From NCBI RefSeq assembly GCF_000720325.1, contig NZ_JOJM01000058.1, positions 1-64,000 on the forward strand: a stretch of DNA of 64,000 bases, read 5' to 3'. Positions 48,635 to 57,811 of this stretch are shown one piece after another. Each line of letters begins with the position of its first letter. Within the stretch, counting starts at the first letter, position 1. Made by a program: the position numbers and the translations under genes. This stretch comes from Streptomyces sp. NRRL B-1347 (lineage in GTDB: Bacteria > Actinomycetota > Actinomycetes > Streptomycetales > Streptomycetaceae). The notes beneath the pieces are model-generated. The model worked only from the letters and a program-made list of their open reading frames with translations. It did not search any database and was not told where the DNA came from.

Positions 48635-48727
48635 AACTCGAGAGTAGGTCGACACCCGCCGTCGCGTCCGGGTTTTCCCTACTTCCGCCACTTGCGAGGG
48701 AGCCTCCGGGGGCCCGCGGGACCGCCG

Positions 48728-49483
48728 TCAGGTCCGTGTCTGCGCCTCGATCCCGTCGAGCAGGAACTCGAGTCCGAGGGCGAAGTTGGCGTCCCAGTCG
48801 TCGTCGGAGATGTACTGGTTCGCGGCGACCGTCGGGTACCGCTCGCGCTGGCGCTCCAGGTACTCCTGGCCCATCCGGGCCTCCTCCGCGGAAAGCCGCA
48901 GACTGGACTGGGTGGCGGTGGCACCCATCACGTGGTTGTAGAGCGCCCACGTGGCCGCGTTCAGCCGCTTCTCGGTGAGTCCGGCGCGCAGCAGGGCGGA
49001 CTGCAGGAACTCCATCCAGGTCAGGAAGTTGGGCCCCATCAGGGGCCGTTGCCGCGAGGGCACGGTGGCGGCCCAGGGGTGCCGCAGCATGGCCTGCCGC
49101 CAGTCGTTGACCAGGGTGGCGATGTCCTGCCGGGGGTCGTCGCCGTGCCGGTCGGGGACCGGTGTCTCGCCGAAGATCGCGTCGACGGCGAGGTCGATGA
49201 CGTCGCCCTTCGTCTTCACGTGCCAGTACAGCGTCGTGGCGCCCGCCTGCAGCCGTTCGGCCAGGCGGCGCATCGTGAGGCGGTCCATCCCCTCCTCGTC
49301 CAGGAGGTCGACGGCCGCCCGGACGATGCGGGCCCGGGTGAGCGGCGGCTCTCCCTTGTCCCGCGGGGGTCGCAGCCAGACGTTGCCGACTGCCCCGCCG
49401 GGCTCGCTCTTCGTGCGTTCTTTGCCTGCGATGACATTCACCTCCACAGTCACGCGGCTCACTACGGGCGCACCACGCGTCAC
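48728..49483 (-). CDS. TetR family regulator of the adjacent exporter
   Basis: A repressor of up to 251 aa with a helix-turn-helix (MRRLAERLQAGATTLYWHVKTKGD) and a TetR_C-like ligand domain. That type controls drug efflux, as in TetR itself. The start is unclear because no ribosome site precedes the GTGs between 49483 and 49440. It is divergent from the DHA2 exporter at 49742, which it probably represses. It is the left boundary gene of the accessory locus. Confidence 0.85.
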   Translation of the reverse strand: MTRGAPVVSRVTVEVNVIAGKERTKSEPGGAVGNVWLRPPRDKGEPPLTRARIVRAAVDLLDEEGMDRLTMRRLAERLQAGATTLYWHVKTKGDVIDLAVDAIFGETPVPDRHGDDPRQDIATLVNDWRQAMLRHPWAATVPSRQRPLMGPNFLTWMEFLQSALLRAGLTEKRLNAATWALYNHVMGATATQSSLRLSAEEARMGQEYLERQRERYPTVAANQYISDDDWDANFALGLEFLLDGIEAQTRT

Positions 49484-49741
49484 CGAGTGTTCGCCGGTCG
49501 AGTCTTACACGTCCGGACCACCGGTCCGGCTCCCCGGGGCCCCGTCCGCCCGGCCGCTGCCGACGTCCCCGAAATTTTTACTTCTTCCCAACTCCCTTGA
49601 AAACAAGGGCAGTTGACACCTCCCGAGCGCGACCCCGGCCCGCTTTCCGGCATGGCCCGGCACGCAGGGCTGTAGTACAGTCACCGCTCACTAGAACATC
49701 GATCGAGTCACCCGACCATAGTGCGAGTAGATGTGACAGAC

Positions 49742-51229
49742 ATGAAGCAAGAGGCACCCGCGCCGTCGGATCAGTCCGCGAAGCGCTGGTGGACCCTCCC
49801 CGTTGTGAGCCTTGCCCAGCTGATGGTCGTGCTGGACGCGACCATCGTGAACATCGCTCTTCCCTCCGCTCAGCAGGACCTGGGGATGACCGACGCCAAC
49901 CGGCACTGGGTCATCACCGCGTACGCCCTCGCCTTCGGCGGCCTGCTCCTCGTGGGCGGGCGCGTGTGCGGCGCACTCGGCCACCGGCGGGCCTTCACCA
50001 TCGGCCTCGTCGGCTTCGCCCTCGCCTCCGCGCTCGGCGGCGCGGCCGGCAACGCGGGCACGCTGTTCGCCGCCCGCGCCGGACAGGGCGTCTTCGCGGC
50101 GCTCCTGGCACCGGCGGCCCTGTCCTTGCTGATCCTGACGTTCACCGACGCGCGCGAGCGCGGAAAGGCGTTCGGCGTCTTCGCCGGTGTCGGCGCGGGC
50201 GGCGCCGCCCTCGGCGTGGTGGCCGGCGGCCTGCTCACCGAGTACGCCGACTGGCGCTGGTGCCTGTACATCAACATCCCGATGGCGGCGATCGCCCTCA
50301 TCGGCGTCCCGATGATCCTGCGCGACCGCCCGAGCGGGGACCTGCGCAACCTCGACGTCCCCGGCGTGCTGCTCAGCGCCGCGGGCCTGGTGGCCCTGGT
50401 CTACGGCTTCACCCAGGCCGAGCCGCACGGCTGGGGCGACCCGAAGGTGCTCGCCCTGCTGATCGGGGGCGTGCTGCTGCTCGCCCTGTTCGTCCTGGTG
50501 GAGGCCAAGTCGCCGAAGGCGCTCCTGCCGCTGCACATCCTGGTGCACAAGGCGCGGGGCACGGCCTTCGTGTCCGTGGGCGTCATGTTCATCGCGATGT
50601 TCGGCTTCTACCTGTTCGTCAGCTACTACACGCAGACGATCCTCGGCTACTCACCGGTCAAGGCGGGCATGACGCTCCTGGTGAACGCCGTGAGCACCAC
50701 CGTCGGCGCGATGCTGATCGCCGGGAAGCTGCACCGCAAGGTCTCGGCGAACGTCCTGATCGCGGGCAGCCTGCTGTCCGCCGCCGCGGGCATGCTCGTC
50801 CTCACCCAGCTCGAGGTGGACAGCTCGAACGTGTTCTGGGTCTATCTGACCCCGGCCATGATCCTCACCGGCATCGGCCTGGGCACGCTGCTCGCGGCCG
50901 CGACCAACATGGCGACGGCCGGGCTCGACTACACCGAGGCGGGGGTGGCGTCGGCGGCGTACAACACCGTGCAGCAGGTGGGCGCGGCGTTCGGCACCGC
51001 CCTGCTCAACTCCATCGCCACCAGCGTGACCACCTCGTACCTCAAGGACCACGGGAACCGTCCGGAAGCCTTCAACGCCGGGACGGTGCACGGCTACACC
51101 GTGGCGCTGTGGGTGGCGTTCGGCGTCCTCGTGTGCGGCGCCCTCGCCGTGGCCCTCTTCGCCAAGGGCGGCGGCGCGTCCCGGGCCGGGGGCGAGGCCG
51201 TCCCGGAGACGTCCGGCGCGTCGTACTAG
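49742..51229 (+). CDS. DHA2-family MFS drug exporter
   Basis: A 495-aa proton antiporter with about 14 membrane helices. Helix 1 contains LAQLMVVLDATIVNIALPSA, the signature of EmrB/QacA-type exporters, and motif A-like VGGRVCGALGHRR follows helix 2. The ATG at 49742 is preferred over a GTG at 49721; neither has a clear ribosome site. TGACAGA ends two bases before the ATG. It most likely exports the product of, or gives resistance within, the biosynthetic locus to the right. Confidence 0.9.
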   Translation: MKQEAPAPSDQSAKRWWTLPVVSLAQLMVVLDATIVNIALPSAQQDLGMTDANRHWVITAYALAFGGLLLVGGRVCGALGHRRAFTIGLVGFALASALGGAAGNAGTLFAARAGQGVFAALLAPAALSLLILTFTDARERGKAFGVFAGVGAGGAALGVVAGGLLTEYADWRWCLYINIPMAAIALIGVPMILRDRPSGDLRNLDVPGVLLSAAGLVALVYGFTQAEPHGWGDPKVLALLIGGVLLLALFVLVEAKSPKALLPLHILVHKARGTAFVSVGVMFIAMFGFYLFVSYYTQTILGYSPVKAGMTLLVNAVSTTVGAMLIAGKLHRKVSANVLIAGSLLSAAAGMLVLTQLEVDSSNVFWVYLTPAMILTGIGLGTLLAAATNMATAGLDYTEAGVASAAYNTVQQVGAAFGTALLNSIATSVTTSYLKDHGNRPEAFNAGTVHGYTVALWVAFGVLVCGALAVALFAKGGGASRAGGEAVPETSGASY

Positions 51230-51291
51230 ACCCGCCGGGCACCACGTCGAGCCAGGTCGATCCGCACCCAGCCGAACAGGAGAGGCACCGC

Positions 51292-52156
51292 ATGCACGAG
51301 GACCAGGTGGCCGCCCCCGCCACCGATGGTTTCGTACCCGTCATCGACCTGTCCGCCAGGGACACCGCTCGTGGTCGCGCCGCCCTCGCCGCGGCGATCG
51401 ACCGGGCCTGCACGAGATCAGGATTCTTCGTCGTCGTCGGTCACGGCGTCCCCCGGGCGCTCATCGACCGCATGTTCACGGTGACCGGCTCCTTCTTCGC
51501 CCTCCCCCGGGCGGAGAAGGAGCTGGTCGCCCACCGGCCCGGGGTCTCGGGCTTCCGGCGCTCGGGCGGGTCGACCGCCCGCAGCCTGGACCAGGAGTCG
51601 CCGCCCGACCTGTGCGAGGCCTTCGCCGCGCACGTGACGGGCGAGCTGAGCGCGGCGGAGCGCGGCCGGCTCGGCGACGAGTGGGCGACCTGGACCCTGG
51701 CCAACGCCTGGCCCGCGAACCCGCCCGACTTCAAGGAGGTGTGGCAGGACTACCTGGCGGCCATGGCCGGGCTCGCGGCGGACCTGATGCGGCTCTTCGC
51801 CCTCGCGCTCGGCCTGGACGAGGAGTTCTTCGCCGACAAGTTCGACCACCACGGCTCGTCCATCGCCGTCAACTACTACCCGCCGCAACTCGAACCCCCG
51901 CTGCCCGGACAGCATCGGCGACCTCATGAGCCTGTGGACCGGCGGCCGTTGGGTCTCGACCATGCACCGCGTCGTGAACCCCCCGGACGGCGACACCTCG
52001 TCCCGGCTCACCATCCCGTTCTTCTACCTCCCCAACCACGACGCCACGATCGAGCCGCTGCGCCCGGGCGGCGCCCGGGGCGGCCACGGCACACCGGTGA
52101 TCGCCGGTGAGTGGATGTCGAACAAGATCCGCAAGATGTTCGCCGGAACCGCATAA
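51292..52156 (+). pseudogene. Frameshifted IPNS-like Fe(II) oxygenase, copy 1
   Basis: A member of the isopenicillin N synthase-like non-haem iron family. The first 207 residues follow the family (N-terminal DIOX_N region FVPVIDL...SGFFVVVGHGVP) up to PPLPGQ. One extra C at 51913, relative to the paralogue at 52522, then shifts the frame. The original reading ends at 52110 with nonsense sequence, while the true C-terminus (LWTGGRWVSTMHRVVNPPDG) continues in another frame to 52156. As in copy 2, about 45 residues holding the HxD iron ligands are missing at this point. A good ribosome site (AGGAGAGG) precedes the ATG at 51292. Sequencing or assembly error is possible. Confidence 0.8.
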
Positions 52157-52521
52157 GGACGGAAGGAGCCGATATCCGGCCACAGCCGATTCGCCGGTCC
52201 ATGCGCCTTCACCCCCGGGGCACATGGGTCGACGGATCGGCTATCCGGCTTACCCGGAGGAGGGCGAAAACACAACATCGGAAGGCCCTGGTGGAGATGT
52301 AAGGGGCTTGCCCATAACAGCGGCAGGACGGCGAGTTGACAGATTCAGCCACAGTGCGTGGAGAGCGCAGTCGGCGCGACTTAGGGTCAAAGTCGAGATG
52401 CCGCTGCTGAATTAACGCAGTCTCCCCGTTCACCGATTGCGTCGATTTTCCGTTCGACTCCGTAAAAAGAGCCGAAGGCCGTCCAGCGGATTCCCGAGAA
52501 CAGTAGGGAGAGGAAACAAGC
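52157..52521 (+). promoter_or_regulatory. 365-bp gap with possible promoter for oxygenase copy 2
   Basis: No gene is supported. The gap is less GC-rich than its surroundings. A -35-like TTGACA is at 52336-52341, overlapping TGACAGA, a string that recurs at other gaps of this locus; no convincing -10 follows at 17 bases. ATCCGGC occurs twice near the left end. AGGGAGAGGAAAC at the right end serves the next start. Confidence 0.4.
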
Positions 52522-53388
52522 GTGAGCAGTGATCAGTTGACCGTCACCGTGACCGACGGTTTCGTACCGGTCATCGACCTTTCCTCCCGGGACAGTGCGC
52601 ACGGGCGTGCCGCGATCGCCGAGGCGATCGGCGGCGCCCTGCGGAGTTCCGGGTTCTTCATCATCGTGGGGCACGGCGTTCCGCAGCAGCTCATCGACCG
52701 CATGTTCACGGTGACCAACTCCTTCTTCAAGCTGCCCGAGGACGAGAAGGACCTGGTCGCGTCGCGGCCCGGCGTCTCCGGCTACCGCAGGGCGGGCGGC
52801 ACGCTCGCCCGCAGCCTGGACCAGAAGACACCGCCCGACCTGTGCGAGACGTTCGCCGCGCACGTGACGGGCGAGCTGGCCGACGAGGAGCGCGACAAGC
52901 TCGGCGGCCAGTGGGCGAGCTGGACGCACAAGAACATCTGGCCGGACAACCCGGCCGACTTCAGGGACACCTGGCAGAAGTACATGGCGGCCATGGAGGA
53001 CCTGGCGGCGGATCTGATGCGCCTGTTCGCCCGCGCGCTCGACCTCGATCTGGACGAGGAGTTCTTCGCCGACAAGTTCGACCACCACGGCTCGTCCATC
53101 GCCGTCAACTACTACCCGCCGCAACTCGAACCCCCGCTGCCCGGACAGATCGGCGACCTCATGGCCCTGTGGACGGGCGGGCGCTGGGTCTCGACCATGC
53201 ACCGCGTCGCCAACCCCGCGGACGGCGACACCTCGTCCCGGCTCACCATGCCGTTCTTCTACCTCCCCAACCACGACGCCTCCATCGAACCGATGCGGCC
53301 GTTCACGGATTCTCCGGCCGTGGAGCGATTCGACACCGTGACCGTGAGCGAATGGGTCTCACGAAAGGTGCAGAAGATATTCAGCTGA
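52522..53388 (+). CDS. IPNS-like Fe(II) oxygenase lacking HxD segment, copy 2
   Basis: A 288-aa open frame of the isopenicillin N synthase-like family, whose members are usually about 330 aa. The N-terminal DIOX_N region and the end of the barrel are present, including the distal iron-ligand His227 (STMHRV) and the cosubstrate-binding Arg240 (SSRLT). The sequence jumps from PPLPGQ (209) to IGDLMALW (210); relatives have about 45 residues there, including the HxD ligands. Without HxD it should not hold catalytic iron. The GTG at 52522 follows AGGGAGAGG. It is about 70% identical to copy 1 in the N-terminal part. Confidence 0.75.
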   Translation: MSSDQLTVTVTDGFVPVIDLSSRDSAHGRAAIAEAIGGALRSSGFFIIVGHGVPQQLIDRMFTVTNSFFKLPEDEKDLVASRPGVSGYRRAGGTLARSLDQKTPPDLCETFAAHVTGELADEERDKLGGQWASWTHKNIWPDNPADFRDTWQKYMAAMEDLAADLMRLFARALDLDLDEEFFADKFDHHGSSIAVNYYPPQLEPPLPGQIGDLMALWTGGRWVSTMHRVANPADGDTSSRLTMPFFYLPNHDASIEPMRPFTDSPAVERFDTVTVSEWVSRKVQKIFS

Positions 53389-53432
53389 CCAGCGACCGGT
53401 TCTCCGTTCCGCTCCCAGAAAGGCAGTGAAAG

Positions 53433-54194
53433 ATGCAGAAGAGCGTTCACCACGACCGCATCAGCGAGCAGTACCAGGCCTCCAGCTCGCAGTACGACAA
53501 CGTCAAGAACCTGCCCTATGCGTTCGTCGAGCGTGAGACGCTGCTCTCCGGAATTCCCGACCTCACCGGGAAGAGCATTCTGGACGTGGCCTGCGGCACC
53601 GGGTTCTATTCCCGGATATTCAAGCGCCTGGGCGCCGAGCAGGTCGTGGGGGTCGACATCGAGCAGAGCATGGTCGACGTGGCCCGGCAGATCGAGGCCG
53701 AGCGTCCGCTGGGCATCACCTACGACGCCGTCGACGCCGCGGCCCTTCCGGTGCTCGGCGCGTTCGACGTCGTGGCGCCGATCTGGGCGTTCGTGCACGC
53801 CAAGGACGCCGCCGAGTACCACGAGATGGTGGCGCGCTGTGCCGCGAACCTCAAGCCCGGGGGCCTGATGGTGGCGCTGTGCTCCAACCCCGACATCGAC
53901 CTGGAGGGGATGGCGGCGTACCCGCGCTACGGCCTGTCCATCACGCCCAAGGACAAGCACGGCGACCGCCAGGTGATCCACATCGAGATGGACGTCGAGC
54001 CGCACGTCGGCTTCGACGGCTTCTTCTGGCCGGCCGGGACCACCGAGGCGGCGATGGAGAAGGCCGGTCTCGTGGACGTGCGGCGACTGCCGAACCGCGC
54101 TCCCGGGCACGACGTCGGCATGTCCGACAAGGGGTACTACGCCGACTTCGTGGCCAACCCGCCGTTCGCCCTCTACACGGCCGTCAAGCCGTAA
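53433..54194 (+). CDS. Class I SAM-dependent methyltransferase
   Basis: A 253-aa enzyme with the SAM-binding motif ILDVACGTGFYSR (about residues 49-61), an acidic ribose-binding residue in VVGVDIEQSM, and the later post-motif LKPGGLMVALCSN. The family methylates O, N or C atoms of small molecules, and the acceptor is not evident. It lies 44 bases after the second oxygenase and 52 before the NAD(P)-binding gene, in one probable operon. Confidence 0.9.
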   Translation: MQKSVHHDRISEQYQASSSQYDNVKNLPYAFVERETLLSGIPDLTGKSILDVACGTGFYSRIFKRLGAEQVVGVDIEQSMVDVARQIEAERPLGITYDAVDAAALPVLGAFDVVAPIWAFVHAKDAAEYHEMVARCAANLKPGGLMVALCSNPDIDLEGMAAYPRYGLSITPKDKHGDRQVIHIEMDVEPHVGFDGFFWPAGTTEAAMEKAGLVDVRRLPNRAPGHDVGMSDKGYYADFVANPPFALYTAVKP

Positions 54195-54246
54195 CCCGGT
54201 AACGGCGGAGATCCGCTTCACGGACCCTTTCGAGACGGAGGAGCCA

Positions 54247-54975
54247 GTGCAGCTCGCCATATTCGGAGCGAACAGTTCGACCGGTCGGCACCTCACCGCG
54301 CAGGCGCTCGCCGCTGGTCACACCGTGACCGCGACGATGCGCCGGCCCGATGGATTTCCCCTGTCCGATCCGAAGTTGCAGACACTCGGCGTCGACGTGT
54401 ACGACAAAGCGGCGGTCGAGCGCGCGATCGCGGGGCAGGACGCGGTCATTTCCATTCTGGGCATCCCGTACGGCCGCAAGCCGGTGACCGTGCTTTCCCG
54501 GGGAATCACGCACATTACCGACGCCATGGCCCTGCACGGCGTCAAAAGACTGGTCACGGTGACCTCGCGGCTGCTCGCCGTGCACGCCCCCAAGGCATCC
54601 GGCGAAAAGCCGCTCTACGAGCGGTTCATGTATCGCAGGGTCCTCTATCCCATACTGACGACAATGGGCCGGACGCTCTACGACGACATGGTGCGCATGG
54701 AGCACATCACGCGCGCCACGGATCTCGACTGGACCATCGTCAGGCCGTCGGCCCTCTACAACACCGATGAGGTGAGCGCCTATCACGTCGGGCCGCCGGA
54801 GTCGCCCGGGCTCTACACCTCCCGCATCGATCTCGCGCATTCCCTGCTGCGTGAGGTCACCGACAAGCCCCATGTGCGTTCGACCGTCTCGGTGTTCACC
54901 ACCGAGGGGGTCCCGACTTTCCGTGACGTACTGAAGAAGGAAGTCATGCGCATCGGGTCGTGGGACCACAAATAG
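54247..54975 (+). CDS. NAD(P)-binding atypical short-chain dehydrogenase
   Basis: A 242-aa NmrA/atypical SDR-like protein. The dinucleotide motif is FGANSSTGRHLTAQAL at the N-terminus, and HGVKRLVTVTSRL and DWTIVRPSALYNT are typical of NAD(P)H-binding proteins in this group. No classical YxxxK is obvious, so it may be a reductase or a redox-sensing protein. The GTG at 54247 has GGAGGAG upstream. It is the last gene of the oxygenase-methyltransferase operon before a strong hairpin. Confidence 0.85.
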   Translation: MQLAIFGANSSTGRHLTAQALAAGHTVTATMRRPDGFPLSDPKLQTLGVDVYDKAAVERAIAGQDAVISILGIPYGRKPVTVLSRGITHITDAMALHGVKRLVTVTSRLLAVHAPKASGEKPLYERFMYRRVLYPILTTMGRTLYDDMVRMEHITRATDLDWTIVRPSALYNTDEVSAYHVGPPESPGLYTSRIDLAHSLLREVTDKPHVRSTVSVFTTEGVPTFRDVLKKEVMRIGSWDHK

Positions 54976-54990
54976 GCGCCGGTATCCGGC

Positions 54991-55032
54991 GGGATGACGA
55001 CACCACCCGGCAATGGGTGGTGTCGTCATCCC
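54991..55032 (+). terminator. Strong hairpin terminator after the NAD(P)-binding gene
   Basis: A perfect 18-bp stem (54991-55008 with 55015-55032) closes a 6-base loop 16 bases after the stop codon. It has no T-run, which is common in Streptomyces. Confidence 0.88.
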
Positions 55033-55195
55033 CCCATGTGTGCGCTTGTTCCCCTGGGTTCCGGGGAGCCAACCGGCTTGAATTGAACCATCGGTCTTCA
55101 GCCAGTGGCAAAACCGGAACAGTTGTGTCAATCTCGATCAGGCGGCAGGACCGAGCCGCACCCTCGACGGAGAGCCTCAAGGGGGAGATGCATCC

Positions 55196-56299
55196 GTGCC
55201 CAAAGGATCGCAACTAACCGCATTCCTCGAAAGTCTGCACTGGTCCCTGGAACGACTGGCACGTGAAATCAACAGGCGATACGGCGAGGGCACCGTGAGC
55301 CTGAAGGCTCCGTACGGCTGGGCGAAAGGGGCATATCCTCGCGGCCGGGTTCCCGAGTTCGTGGCCACGGTTCTCTCCGAACACCTGGGCCGATCGATCG
55401 ATATCGGCCAGATCTGGCCGGAGCAGTTTCCCGACCCGGAGCCCGGTGGTACCGGCGATCCCGCCCTCGGACCGCCGTGGTCCGAGGAGCACGTCGAACT
55501 GCTGCTCCGCCCGCTCGTCGAACAGGGCGAGCACGACGGCGCGGAGGCCAAGGGGCGCTACCGGCCGATGCCCGGCGCGGCCCTGGTGTCCCTCGCCGTG
55601 GACTGGCTGACGGCCAGTCAGAAGCTGGCTTCGGGGCGGACGGAGGGCGCCGAACTCAGCACGGAGATGGTCGACATGCTGATCGGCCGCATCGCCAGGC
55701 TGCGCAAACTCGGCTCCGCCCAGAACGGCGACCTCGCCCTGCACTGGGTGGTGCACGAGCTGCGCTGGACCCTGCACCTGACCGGGAAGGCGGCGTACGA
55801 CGCCCGCACCGGGCGACGGCTGTACGGCGCGGTGGCCGAGCTCGCGCAGCTCGCCGGCTGGCTGTCGGAGAAGCAGGGGCGGCACACCGAGAGCCAGCAG
55901 TACCTGCTCGCCGCGCTGCGCGCGTCCGGCCTCGCCGGGGACCGCACCATGGGCGCGTACGTCCTGTCCTGTCTCAGCCGTCACCTCACGAAGTGCGGCA
56001 ACGGCCAGGACGCCGTACGTCTGATCAAGCTCGCCGGCATCGGCTCGGACCGTGCGCTGCCGGGGGTGCTGTGCTCGATGCCCGCCGCCCCCTGGGGGAC
56101 GCGCGGGCAGTACGTGCTCCTCGGCGACGAGCCGACGACGCTCCTCGCCGAGGAGATCGGCGGCGCGGTCCGCCGCGTTCCGCCCGACGACCGCCACGAC
56201 CTGGGCCCGATCGGCCCGGACGGCGAACCGCGGGTACCGCGGCAGGCCACGCGCCCGCCGGTCCCGGTGACCGACTCGGGGTCCAGAACCGTCGCCTGA
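55196..56299 (+). CDS. Transcriptional regulator with HTH and helical-repeat domain
   Basis: A 367-aa protein, probably the cluster-situated regulator. The N-terminal 75 residues (SLERLAREINRRYGEGTVSL and following) look like an XRE-type helix-turn-helix, and the rest is a helical, TPR-like array. Streptomyces carries many such orphan regulators. The GTG at 55196 has GGGGGAG nine bases upstream. It is flanked by a terminator on the left and the convergent flavoprotein gene on the right, so it forms its own transcription unit. Confidence 0.75.
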   Translation: MPKGSQLTAFLESLHWSLERLAREINRRYGEGTVSLKAPYGWAKGAYPRGRVPEFVATVLSEHLGRSIDIGQIWPEQFPDPEPGGTGDPALGPPWSEEHVELLLRPLVEQGEHDGAEAKGRYRPMPGAALVSLAVDWLTASQKLASGRTEGAELSTEMVDMLIGRIARLRKLGSAQNGDLALHWVVHELRWTLHLTGKAAYDARTGRRLYGAVAELAQLAGWLSEKQGRHTESQQYLLAALRASGLAGDRTMGAYVLSCLSRHLTKCGNGQDAVRLIKLAGIGSDRALPGVLCSMPAAPWGTRGQYVLLGDEPTTLLAEEIGGAVRRVPPDDRHDLGPIGPDGEPRVPRQATRPPVPVTDSGSRTVA

Positions 56300-56476
56300 C
56301 GACGTGGTGCCACGACGGCGCGGTGGCGGGGGTCGCGACCGCCGGGTGGCGAGGGACGGAGTTCTGGGAGTACCGGCCCACGGCGGCCGGGAGTACCGGT
56401 GCACGGCTGCGGCGCGCCCGCACGGTGGCGCGCCGCTCCGTGCCGGCCGGTTCCGTGCCCGGTCGGCAGCACCGGA

Positions 56477-57811
56477 CTAGCCGTGCTGCTCGGGCAGTTC
56501 GAGTGAATCCAGGGGGCCCACGGGGTCTGTGGTGTCTGCGGTGTCTGTGGCGTTTGCGGTGTCTGCGGTGCCGGTCGGGCCGAGGAATCCGGCCAAGGTG
56601 TACGTGCCTTCGGCCGCGCCCGGGGACGCCGCGAAGTCCCTGGCTCCGTGCAGCCACGCCACGTAGTCGTACAGATCGGTCGCCGACATCGCGGCCAGGG
56701 TCTTGTTCCGGGCCCGGGCGTCGTCGTCCCGCGCGTGCCACAGCCGGATGCTGTCGCGGGCGAGCCGGTGCACCCGCGCGGTGCGCTCCCGGCGCGACGC
56801 GTTGTACTGCCGCAGGCGCGAACCGAAGTACTGGGGCGGGCAGTTCAGGAGCTCGCCGATGACCACCGCGTCCTCCAGGGCCATGCACGCGCCCTGCGCC
56901 GCGTAGTGCAGCATCGGGTGGGCGGCGTCGCCGAGCAGGGCGACCCGGCCGTCGGTCCACTCGCGCACGGGCTCCCGGTCGACGAGGACCCAGGCCTTCC
57001 AGTCCGTGCCGAGCGCGAGCAGGCGCCGGGCGGTATCGCACAGGACGGCGAACTGCGCGCGCACGTCGGCCGCCGGGACGGGCACGCCGGAGAAGGTCTC
57101 GGCGGGCCGGTTCTCCACACTGGGCGCCAGGTTGAGGTAGCGGCCGCCCGCGATCGGATAGTGCACGAAGTGCCGGCCGGGCCCCGTCCACCACGACACC
57201 GACCGGTGGCGCAGGTCCTGCGGCACGCGCTCCATCGGCACGATCGACCGGTACACGGTGATGCCCGCGCTGCGCGGTGCGCCGTCGCCGACGACCTTGG
57301 CCCGCACCGCGGAGTGCAGCCCGTCGGCGCCCACGAGGGCGTCCGCGGTGAGCGTCCGCCCCTGGCCGGTGAGCACCCGCACGCCCGGCGCGCCGCCGTC
57401 CCCGCCCTGTGCGTAGCCGACGACCGGACACGAGGCCCGCAGTTCGATCAGGTCGCTGTCCTGGCACGCCCGCAGCAGGGTGCGGTAGAGCTCGCCGCGG
57501 TGCACGACCACGTAGGCGTTGCGGAAGCGGCGACGGTACTCCTCGCCGAGGGGCATGCTGACGACGTGGTCGCCCGTGACGCCGTCCATGAAGCGCAGCT
57601 CCTCGACGGGGACCGCGATCCGGCCGACGGTCCCGGCGAGGCCGAGCCGGTCCAGGGCGTGCATGCCGTTGGGGGCCAGCTGGATGCCCGCGCCGAGCTC
57701 GGCGAACTCCTCGCCGCGCTCGCACACCACGACGCGGTGCCCGTGGGCCGAGACGGCGAGCGCGGTGGCGAGGCCGCCGATGCCGCCGCCGGCCACGACG
57801 ACGGTCGTCAT
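56477..57811 (-). CDS. FAD-dependent aromatic monooxygenase (salicylate hydroxylase-like)
   Basis: A 444-aa class A flavoprotein monooxygenase using NAD(P)H and O2. The FAD motif GGGIGGL is at residues 8-14, ADALVGADGLHSAVR is the DG motif, and GDAAHPMLHYAAQGACMALED binds the FAD phosphate. Relatives hydroxylate, sometimes with decarboxylation, aromatic acids such as salicylate or anthranilate-type compounds. The C-terminus has a run of Thr/Asp/Ala. Its ATG overlaps the adenylate-forming ligase stop (ATGA), so they act together. Confidence 0.9.
   Translation of the reverse strand: MTTVVVAGGGIGGLATALAVSAHGHRVVVCERGEEFAELGAGIQLAPNGMHALDRLGLAGTVGRIAVPVEELRFMDGVTGDHVVSMPLGEEYRRRFRNAYVVVHRGELYRTLLRACQDSDLIELRASCPVVGYAQGGDGGAPGVRVLTGQGRTLTADALVGADGLHSAVRAKVVGDGAPRSAGITVYRSIVPMERVPQDLRHRSVSWWTGPGRHFVHYPIAGGRYLNLAPSVENRPAETFSGVPVPAADVRAQFAVLCDTARRLLALGTDWKAWVLVDREPVREWTDGRVALLGDAAHPMLHYAAQGACMALEDAVVIGELLNCPPQYFGSRLRQYNASRRERTARVHRLARDSIRLWHARDDDARARNKTLAAMSATDLYDYVAWLHGARDFAASPGAAEGTYTLAGFLGPTGTADTANATDTADTTDPVGPLDSLELPEQHG

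Noticed and set aside
49690..49720. TCGATCGA palindrome as TetR operator for the MFS gene
   Set aside because: It is only 8 bp and common by chance; no second half-site spacing typical of TetR operators could be defined.
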